A stretch of DNA of 28,069 bases, taken from contig DIFQ01000116.1 of the NCBI GenBank assembly GCA_002419215.1, positions 1 through 28,069 of the forward strand, given 5' to 3'. Shown in pieces: positions 22,341 through 28,069 of this stretch; position 1 is the first letter of the stretch, and each line of letters begins with the position of its first letter. The notes below the pieces were generated by a model. That model did no database searches. It was given only the letters and a program-made list of their open reading frames with translations, and was not told the origin of the DNA. The stretch comes from Syntrophaceae bacterium UBA5744. Its GTDB lineage: Bacteria > Desulfobacterota > Syntrophia > Syntrophales > UBA2192. The position numbers and the translations under genes were made by a program.

Positions 22341-24331
22341 AAAAGAAAAAAATCCTCGTCGTGGACAACCACCCGATCATCCTGGAGTACATGTCCAAGT
22401 TCCTGCGCAAGGACGGTCATGAGGTCCTCACCTCCGAGGACGGCCTGCACGCCCTTGACATCCTGGAAACCTGGCGCCCGGACATCATCTTCGTGGATCT
22501 CATCATGCCCAACATCGACGGCAAGAAGCTCTGCCAGATCATCCGGGCCATGCCCGAAATGAAGGACGCCTACCTCATCATCCTCTCGGCCGCCGCCGCC
22601 GAGGAGCAGATCGACTTCCGGGCCATCGGGGCCAATGCCTGCATCGCCAAGGGGCCGCTGGACAAGATGGGCCAGTATGTCGCGGCCGCGCTCCACGATG
22701 CCGAGCACCGTCGCTCGCCAGACGTGCAGCAGCGCATCTTCGGCGTCGAGAACCTCTACTCGCGGCAGATCACAAAGGAGCTGCTCTCCATCTGGAAGCA
22801 CTACGAGGTCGTGCTGGGGAGCCTCTCCGAGGGCATCCTGGAGATCACCCCGGGGGGGCGCATCGTCTTTGCCAACCCTACGGCCATCACCCTCACCGGC
22901 ATTCCCGAGGAGCGTCTTCTGGCCTCGAGCGTGCTCGGGCTCTTCAGCCGCAAGGAACAGGACCTGGTGCGGGACATGATCGACCGCGTGACGGCCGAGG
23001 CGAATGTCGTGACGGCTGACAGCCCCGTAAAGCTCAACGACCGGGAGTTCATGATCAAGCTGCTGCCGATCCGCGACGAGATGAAGCGCACCCTCATCAT
23101 GGTGCTCGACGACGTGAGCGAGCGCAAGCGGATCGAGGCCCAGTTCCACCATGCCCAACGGATGGAGGCCGTGGGTACCCTGGCCGGCGGTATCGCCCAT
23201 GACTTCAACAACCTTCTCATGGTCATCCAGGGGAACATCTCGCTCATGCTCTTCGACCTGGACCCGAAGCACCCCTTCTACGAGCGGCTCAAAAGCATCG
23301 AGAAGCAGGTCCAGAGCGGCTCCCGGCTCACGTCCCAGCTCCTGGGCTATGCCCGCAAGGGCCGCTACGAGGTCAGGCCGATCGACCTGAACCAGCTTGT
23401 CCAGGAGGCCTGCGAAACCTTCAACCGGACGCGAAAGGAGATCCTCATCCACCAGGAACTCTCCCGCGAGCTCTACGCCATCGAGGCCGACGCCGGCCAG
23501 CTCGAGCAGGTCCTTATGAACCTCTTCGTCAATGCCGCCGATGCCATGCAGGGCGGCGGGACCCTCGTGGTCCGAACGGTCAACACGGATCACCATGCCA
23601 TGAAGGGAAAGCTCTACAACCCCAAACCGGGCAACTACGTCCTGCTCACCGTCACGGACTCCGGGACGGGCATGGACCGCAAGACCATGGAGCGGCTCTT
23701 CGAGCCCTTCTTCACGACCAAGGAGATGGGACGCGGGACGGGGCTGGGGCTCGCCTCCGTCTACGGCATCGTCAAGGGCCACGGGGGGTTCATCGATGTC
23801 GAATCGGAGAAAGGACAGGGGTCGACATTCCGGATCTACCTCGCTGCGACGGACAAGCCCGTCGTGCGCAACGGCGCCGAGGCGCACGAACCGATCAAAC
23901 GGGGCAGCGAAACCATCCTGCTCGTCGACGATGAGCAGATGATGCTCGAGATCGGCCGGGACCTGCTGCAGACCATGGGATACCGCGTCATCACGGCCCG
24001 CGACGGCGAGGAGGCCGTGGAGGTCTACCGGGGACGGCGCGACGAGATCGACCTCGTTCTGCTGGACATTGTGATGCCCAGGATGGGAGGGGGGCAGGCC
24101 TATGACTGCATGAAGGCGATGAACCCCGAGGTCAAGGTGCTCCTGCTCTCCGGGTACAGCATCGACGGGGAGGCGACGAAAATCCTCGAGCGGGGCTGCA
24201 ACGGCTTCATCCAGAAGCCCTTCAACCTGGAGCAGCTCTCCCGGAGCGTCAAGGCCGTGCTCACCGGAAACGGGTACCAGAAGAATGGAAACGGGGGGGC
24301 ATCGGGCCTTGCCAGAGGCATTTGGTCATGA
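22337..24331 (+). CDS. Hybrid histidine kinase: REC-PAS-HisKA-HATPase-REC
   Basis: A 664-residue soluble protein. The N-terminal receiver has Asp54 (FVDLIMPNIDG) but a Lys-Gly in place of the terminal Lys-Pro. The PAS domain is about 155-265. HisKA has LAGGIAHDFNNLL with His288, of the NtrB-like type. The ATPase domain has NLFVNAADAM, DSGTGMD and GRGTGLGLASVYGIVKGHGG. The C-terminal receiver has Asp577 (LLDIVMPRMGG) and ends with IQKPF. With a receiver at both ends, it can be both a target and a source in the relay. It overlaps the cyclase gene by 4 nt and precedes the phosphatase by 28 nt. Confidence 0.93.
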   Translation: MKKKKILVVDNHPIILEYMSKFLRKDGHEVLTSEDGLHALDILETWRPDIIFVDLIMPNIDGKKLCQIIRAMPEMKDAYLIILSAAAAEEQIDFRAIGANACIAKGPLDKMGQYVAAALHDAEHRRSPDVQQRIFGVENLYSRQITKELLSIWKHYEVVLGSLSEGILEITPGGRIVFANPTAITLTGIPEERLLASSVLGLFSRKEQDLVRDMIDRVTAEANVVTADSPVKLNDREFMIKLLPIRDEMKRTLIMVLDDVSERKRIEAQFHHAQRMEAVGTLAGGIAHDFNNLLMVIQGNISLMLFDLDPKHPFYERLKSIEKQVQSGSRLTSQLLGYARKGRYEVRPIDLNQLVQEACETFNRTRKEILIHQELSRELYAIEADAGQLEQVLMNLFVNAADAMQGGGTLVVRTVNTDHHAMKGKLYNPKPGNYVLLTVTDSGTGMDRKTMERLFEPFFTTKEMGRGTGLGLASVYGIVKGHGGFIDVESEKGQGSTFRIYLAATDKPVVRNGAEAHEPIKRGSETILLVDDEQMMLEIGRDLLQTMGYRVITARDGEEAVEVYRGRRDEIDLVLLDIVMPRMGGGQAYDCMKAMNPEVKVLLLSGYSIDGEATKILERGCNGFIQKPFNLEQLSRSVKAVLTGNGYQKNGNGGASGLARGIWS

Positions 24332-24359
24332 AGCCGCACCCCGGCGAAGGACGAAACGC

Positions 24360-25511
24360 ATGACGATTGGACCCATGGAAACCAGGGAAACGATGCCGGG
24401 CAAGGGAACGATCCTGATCGTCGACGATCACCCCGTGAACGTCAAGCTGCTCGAAAAAATACTGAAAAGCGCCGGCTACGGGACCCTCGCGGCCGAGAAC
24501 GGGCCCGACGGCAGGAGCCTTGCCGCCTTGCGCCTGCCGGATCTGATCCTGCTGGACATCATGATGCCGGGCGAAAGCGGCTTCGAATCCTGCGAGTTGC
24601 TGAAGAAAGATCCGCGAACGGCCCACATTCCCATTGTATTCCTGTCGGCCAAGACCGACACGGAGAGCAAGGTGACGGGGCTGAAACTCGGGGCCGTGGA
24701 CTACATGACCAAGCCCTTCGACAAGACGGAGGTCCTCGCCCGGGTGGGCCGGCACCTCGAGACGCGGGATTCCTATCGGGGCATCATCGAGTTGCAGGCG
24801 GCGAAGCTCAAGCAGGTTCACGAGGCCCAGCAGGCGATCCTTCCGCAGCCGGTGGAGTTCCCCGAGGCTCTCTTCGGGGTGAGCTACACCCCCATCATCG
24901 AAGCCGGCGGGGACTTCTATGACGTATTTCCCGCGGGGGAAGGGGCCTTCGGCTATTTCGCCGCCGATTTCAGCGGGCACGATATCCGCGCCTCCTACAA
25001 CACCTTTGCCCTGAAGGCCCTGATCAGCCAGAACACGGGACCGCAGATCCCGCCCGCAGAAACGATGCAGGTCATCAACCGGGTGTTCTCGAGCCTCATG
25101 AAAAACGGTGAGCACCTGACAGGCGTCTACGCGCGGCTCGACCGCAGGGCCTCGGAGCTGACCGTTGTCAATGCGGGGCATCCTCCGATGCTGTACCTCA
25201 CCGCAGGCGGTGAGATCCGGCCGCTGGCGGCCGAGGGCGACATCCTGGGCGTCTTCGACGATGTCCTCTTTGAGCCGCTCCGTGTGAATGTCAGCGGGGG
25301 AGACCGCTTCTTTCTTTTCACGGACGGCCTGCTGGAAGTCTTCGGAGAGGATCCCCGCAGCCGCGAGGAGGGGATCGACGCGCTGATGGCCTGCTGTGTG
25401 GAAACGCGCGACCTCCCGATCGGAAGGGCCGTCAACGAGATCGTATCCCTGATCTGCCCGGACCGGAGTCGCCTGCAGGACGATATCCTGCTGCTCGGCG
25501 TGGAAGTGTGA
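24360..25511 (+). CDS. Response regulator with SpoIIE/PP2C phosphatase domain (RsbU/HsbR-like)
   Basis: A 383-residue protein. The receiver is residues 16-135, with Asp66 in LLDIMMPGESG and YMTKPFDKTE. A linker helix (IIELQAAKLKQVHEAQQAILPQP) leads into a SpoIIE-type PP2C domain with metal-binding acids D185 and D188 (GGDFYDV), D203 (ADFSGHD), NAGHPPMLYL, FTDGLLEVF and DDILLL. Known role of the family: dephosphorylates a STAS anti-sigma-factor antagonist, here most likely the product of 26064-26366. The ATG at 24360 has GAAGGA 8 nt upstream; the longer open frame overlapping the previous gene was rejected. Confidence 0.92.
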   Translation: MTIGPMETRETMPGKGTILIVDDHPVNVKLLEKILKSAGYGTLAAENGPDGRSLAALRLPDLILLDIMMPGESGFESCELLKKDPRTAHIPIVFLSAKTDTESKVTGLKLGAVDYMTKPFDKTEVLARVGRHLETRDSYRGIIELQAAKLKQVHEAQQAILPQPVEFPEALFGVSYTPIIEAGGDFYDVFPAGEGAFGYFAADFSGHDIRASYNTFALKALISQNTGPQIPPAETMQVINRVFSSLMKNGEHLTGVYARLDRRASELTVVNAGHPPMLYLTAGGEIRPLAAEGDILGVFDDVLFEPLRVNVSGGDRFFLFTDGLLEVFGEDPRSREEGIDALMACCVETRDLPIGRAVNEIVSLICPDRSRLQDDILLLGVEV

Positions 25512-25588
25512 CGGCGTTGCCGAAAGGGTCGTCGGGACCGTATTTTGCAGACGTCGAATAGCGAGGACGGACAGCAAGGACGAGATGC

Positions 25589-26008
25589 ATGGATGTTTAC
25601 GAGGTCACAAAGGCACCGGGACGCCTGGACATGTTCCTTTCGCCGAAGCTCCGGTACATCGACCGGGCCGGCGAAGAGACGGAGCGCTTCCTCGAGGAAA
25701 GCGGCGCGGGGGTCAGCGCCTTCGGCGTGTTGCTCATCATGAGGGAAGCCCTCACCAACGCGGTGCTCTACGGGAGCCGCCACGAGGAGGATTCGAGGGT
25801 CCGATACAGCTTGAGCCTCGGTGCCGGCACGCTCACCATGGAAGTGGAGGACGACGGCGACGGGTTCGACTGGAAGAGCCGGACGGCGGAAGTTCCGGAC
25901 ATCACCGCGGATTCCGGCCGGGGGATCGCCATCATGACGCTCTACTCCTCGGGCTTTCAGTACAACGAAAAGGGCAACCGGCTCGCCGTATTCTGGCAGT
26001 GTGAGTGA
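25589..26008 (+). CDS. RsbW-like serine kinase / anti-sigma factor (HATPase)
   Basis: A 139-residue GHKL ATPase without a HisKA domain. The N box is MREALTNAVLYGS (E53, N57), then EDDGDGFDW (about 87-94) and SGRGIAIM (109-116). Known role of this family: phosphorylates a STAS antagonist and, when free of it, binds and silences a sigma factor or another partner. No sigma factor gene is in the window, so its client is unknown. The ATG at 25589 has AAGGA upstream. In Pseudomonas HsbR this domain is fused to the receiver-phosphatase; here it is a separate gene. Confidence 0.87.
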   Translation: MDVYEVTKAPGRLDMFLSPKLRYIDRAGEETERFLEESGAGVSAFGVLLIMREALTNAVLYGSRHEEDSRVRYSLSLGAGTLTMEVEDDGDGFDWKSRTAEVPDITADSGRGIAIMTLYSSGFQYNEKGNRLAVFWQCE

Positions 26009-26063
26009 CGCCGCGGGCCTTGTGTCACCGACTATCTTGCAGATTGAAGCAACAGGAGGTTTC

Positions 26064-26366
26064 ATGGAACAGGCAATCAAGAAAGAAAAACAGACGCTCA
26101 TCGCACCGGGCAGGGACATTGTCGCATCCTATGCCCAGGAACTCCGGCGCAACCTCTGGTCCCTCATCGAGGAGGGCGTTACGGACGTGACAATCGATCT
26201 GGCCGGCGTGCAGATGATCGACTCCATCGGCCTCGGGGTGCTGATCGCGGCCCACAACTCGCTCAAGAAGAAGCAGGGCCGGCTCGCGATCATCAACGTG
26301 TCGAAGGAGATCCTGGGTCTGCTGAAGACCATGCGCCTCGATCGCCACTTCGACATCAAGGAATGA
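26064..26366 (+). CDS. STAS-domain anti-sigma factor antagonist (RsbV/HsbA-like)
   Basis: A 100-residue STAS protein: TIDLAGVQMIDSIGLGVLIA carries the phosphorylatable Ser54 (MIDS), followed by LAIINVSKEILGLLKTMRLD. In partner switching, the RsbW-like kinase phosphorylates this Ser and the PP2C regulator removes the phosphate; both genes are directly upstream. The ATG at 26064 has AGGAGG just before it; the open frame begins earlier but overlaps the kinase gene. It ends the seven-gene run. A GC hairpin (GCGGGTGG/CCGCCCGC, 26423-26441) lies downstream, without a T-run. Confidence 0.9.
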   Translation: MEQAIKKEKQTLIAPGRDIVASYAQELRRNLWSLIEEGVTDVTIDLAGVQMIDSIGLGVLIAAHNSLKKKQGRLAIINVSKEILGLLKTMRLDRHFDIKE

Positions 26367-26455
26367 CACCGCGGCCTTGACGGGCGCGCGCTCCGGAGAA
26401 CCGGATCCCGGCCGGAAACGCTGCGGGTGGGAACCGCCCGCCCGCCGGAAAGAAA

Positions 26456-26490
26456 GGGTACAGGGTGTCGGGTACAGGGTCCAGGGAAGA
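26456..26490 (+). repeat. Heptamer array GGGTACA/GGGTGTC
   Basis: Units GGGTACA, GGGTGTC, GGGTACA, GGGTCCA, GGGAAGA. Same family and orientation as those at 16344-16378 and 20885-20919, but here not touching a gene. Confidence 0.8.
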
Positions 26491-26682
26491 GCCGCATGCA
26501 TCCAGGACCCTGCGGCACGGCTTCCGTCGGGAGCAGCAAGCCGGGAGGTTCGGATCGCAGGGCACGTTCCCGCCCTGTCGGACCTTGCGGCGTGTTGCTT
26601 GCCGCTGCCCCATGTGCCCCGACTCCTGTTCCGCCCGGTTTGCGCCGTGCTCAACGCTTCCCCGGCCGTTTCTCGTCTGAGT

Positions 26683-26771
26683 ACCGGAATCCGGATTCCC
26701 GATGTCCGCCTCACGACCGGGAGCATGCAACCGTCTTGCGGCCGGAAGCCGGAATCCTGAATCCCGAATCC
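26683..26771 (+). repeat. Heptamer arrays of the TCCCGAA family
   Basis: Two blocks: ACCGGAA, TCCGGAT, TCCCGAT (26683-26703), and GCCGGAA, GCCGGAA, TCCTGAA, TCCCGAA, TCC (26741-26771). Between them is non-repetitive sequence. Confidence 0.65.
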
Positions 26772-26803
26772 TCCCTTATCGCTCAGGCACCCTAAACATC
26801 CCC

Positions 26804-26842
26804 TTGACAAGTCCACCCCGCAAATGTAAGTAAGTGCTTACT
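26804..26842 (+). promoter_or_regulatory. tetR promoter with palindromic operator
   Basis: TTGACA (26804-26809) lies 17 nt from TAAGTA (26827-26832, a weak -10). The palindrome AGTAAG-TG-CTTACT (26829-26842) covers the -10 and ends 3 nt before the tetR ATG at 26846. A TetR protein bound there would block its own promoter. There is no clear Shine-Dalgarno, so a very short leader is likely. Confidence 0.7.
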
Positions 26843-26845
26843 ATC

Positions 26846-27472
26846 ATGGGCGCAGAACAGACCAGGAACAGAATTTTGGACGCGGCGCAGGAGCTCTTCT
26901 CGCAAAAGGGTTTCCTGGGGGCCACGACGCGGGGGATTGCCCGCCAGGCCCGGGTGGCCGAGGTGACCCTCTTCAGGCATTTTCCGACCAAGGAAGCGCT
27001 TTTCCAGGAGGTGATCCGGCGGTATTCCTTCCTGCCGGCGCTGCGCGGGATCCTGCCCGGGCTGGACGAGGCGAGTTACGAAGAGGCCCTTCTGGCGATC
27101 GCCCGACGGTTTCTGGCGACGCTCGACGAGCGTCGGGACCTCATCCGGATCATGCTCGCGGAGAGGCATCTCTACCCGTCCCAGGTGAAGAGCATCTTTC
27201 GGGGATTTCTCGGGGAAATGGTCAGGATGCTGGCCGAATATTTTCGGCGGCTGCAGGCCCGGGGCGTCCTCCGGGATTTCGACCCCGACGCCGCGGCGAA
27301 GGCGTTCCTCGGGGCGTTCTTCTCGTACGTCCATTTTCTGGGGTTTTTCTTCGAGACCGCCGGCAATCGGCGTCGGAATGACCGGTTTGCCGTCGAGTTC
27401 GTGAACCTGTTCGTCCGGGGTACCGCAGCGATCGGCGATTCAGGGGCCCGGCGAGGGAAGCCGGCGAAGTAA
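26846..27472 (+). CDS. TetR/AcrR-family transcriptional regulator
   Basis: A 208-residue protein. The N-terminal helix-turn-helix is typical: RNRILDAAQELFSQKGFLGA, then TRGIARQARVAEVTLFRHFPTKEALF. The C-terminal ligand-binding part is helical with an aromatic-rich stretch (AFFSYVHFLGFFFETA), suggesting a hydrophobic ligand. The ATG at 26846 is taken because it begins the conserved region; an earlier GTG would lie inside the operator. An HlyD-family gene follows 69 nt downstream in the same direction, an arrangement seen with CecR/YbiH-type regulators of ybhG-like efflux operons, so control of that transporter is likely. Confidence 0.9.
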   Translation: MGAEQTRNRILDAAQELFSQKGFLGATTRGIARQARVAEVTLFRHFPTKEALFQEVIRRYSFLPALRGILPGLDEASYEEALLAIARRFLATLDERRDLIRIMLAERHLYPSQVKSIFRGFLGEMVRMLAEYFRRLQARGVLRDFDPDAAAKAFLGAFFSYVHFLGFFFETAGNRRRNDRFAVEFVNLFVRGTAAIGDSGARRGKPAK

Positions 27473-27541
27473 AAAAGGTGGCAACGAGGGGCCGGGTCGG
27501 TAAATAATGGAAACAGACCAGACCGATCGAGGAGGGTTTCG

Positions 27542-28069
27542 GTGAAAAAGAGAAGGATCATCATCGGCGCATTTGTGCTTCTGTTGCTCGGAGCGGGACT
27601 CATGGTCTGGTTCGGTCAGCAGGGCATGAAAAAAGACGGACTCTATTACTCGGGGACGATCGAGGCCGCCACCATCTCGAACCTCTCCTTCCAGGTCGGC
27701 GGGAAAGTGGCGAAGGTCCTCATCGCAGAGGGACAGCGCGTGGAGAAGGACCAGCCTCTGGCGGAGCTCGACGGCGCCGAGTTCGAGGCGGCCCGCGATC
27801 AGGCGAAGGCGACGCTCGACCGCTCGGAACGGAGCCGGGAACAGGCGTCGGCGCTCCTGGAGGTCTACCGCAAGACCCTGCCCGATGACGTGGCACGGGC
27901 CGAGGCCGGTGTGGCCAGCGCCCGCGACGTGTTTGCGGAAGCGCGGTCGAACAAGGAGCGTTACGATCAGCTCTATTCCAGGCAGGTCGGCTCCAAGAAG
28001 GAGTGGGAGACGGTAAAGCTCACCTACGACACGGCGCGCTCCCGACTCGCGGAGGCCGAGGCTGTCCTG
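27542..28069 (+). CDS. HlyD-family membrane fusion (periplasmic adaptor) protein, 3' end cut off
   Basis: The first 176 codons of an adaptor protein. It has a short basic start and a membrane anchor or signal helix (IIIGAFVLLLLGAGLMVWFG), then the biotinyl-lipoyl-like motif SGTIEAATISNLSFQVGGKV...VLIAEGQRVEKDQPLAELD, and a long alpha-helical hairpin that continues past the edge. Known role: links an inner-membrane ABC or MFS exporter to an outer-membrane channel. The start is GTG at 27542 with GGAGGG upstream. The size of the hairpin and the neighbour TetR recall YbhG; ABC transporter genes would be expected next but are outside the window. Confidence 0.88.
   Translation, partial: MKKRRIIIGAFVLLLLGAGLMVWFGQQGMKKDGLYYSGTIEAATISNLSFQVGGKVAKVLIAEGQRVEKDQPLAELDGAEFEAARDQAKATLDRSERSREQASALLEVYRKTLPDDVARAEAGVASARDVFAEARSNKERYDQLYSRQVGSKKEWETVKLTYDTARSRLAEAEAVL

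Larger units (their letters stand above)
26367..26803. other. Non-coding gap with repeat arrays
   Basis: 437 nt with open frames on both strands but no recognisable protein; their apparent peptides (such as GYRVQG) are translations of 7-bp repeats. It holds a GC hairpin near 26423-26441 and heptamer arrays at 26456-26490 and 26683-26771. Confidence 0.6.

Noticed and set aside
26377..26795. Small open frames with GYRVQG-type peptides on both strands
   Set aside because: They are translations of the 7-bp repeats; no ribosome binding site or conserved domain.

Overview
The window is GC-rich and densely coded. It looks like a Gram-negative bacterium of the Desulfobacterota (deltaproteobacterial, possibly Syntrophales-like) lineage. 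That is an inference from three things: a complete-order dcw cluster whose FtsI carries a PASTA domain and whose MurE has a meso-diaminopimelate (DNPR) signature, a selB-fdhD pair, and a dense set of multi-PAS hybrid kinases. No rRNA, tRNA, CRISPR, integrase or transposase was seen.

Left third (1-11975, all minus strand): ruvX-mltG, then a good sigma70-type promoter with three 10-bp-spaced GTGGA boxes, then mraZ-rsmH-ftsL-ftsI-murE-murF-mraY-murD-ftsW (ftsW runs off the left edge). Almost every junction overlaps or is under 10 nt. The exceptions are a 112-nt murF-mraY gap, which holds a terminator-like hairpin and a competing upstream helix, and a short hairpin-rich mraZ-rsmH gap. These genes make the lipid-linked peptidoglycan precursor and the septal synthase.

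Middle (11976-17726): a repeat-bearing divergent gap, selB-fdhD (selenocysteine insertion and formate dehydrogenase maturation; the FdhD lacks the usual CxxC pair), a 467-nt non-coding stretch with a folded three-hairpin element, a YhaM-like OB-HD exoribonuclease, and convergent maf-yggS.

Right (18019-26366, plus strand): a seven-gene signalling island. In order it encodes a triple-PAS hybrid kinase with two receivers, a stand-alone Hpt protein, a receiver-diguanylate cyclase, a REC-PAS-kinase-REC protein, a receiver-SpoIIE (PP2C) phosphatase, an RsbW-like anti-sigma kinase and a STAS antagonist. This is the parts list of the Pseudomonas HptB-HsbR-HsbA-HsbD pathway, but split into different genes and joined to two hybrid kinases. 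It is the best candidate here for a little-described system, linking a phosphorelay to partner switching and c-di-GMP.

Right edge: a palindrome-controlled tetR followed by an HlyD-family adaptor gene cut by the window end.

Running through the gaps from 12 to 27 kb are arrays of short 7-bp tandem repeats in several sequence families and both orientations. Two of them provide the stop codon of the upstream gene.
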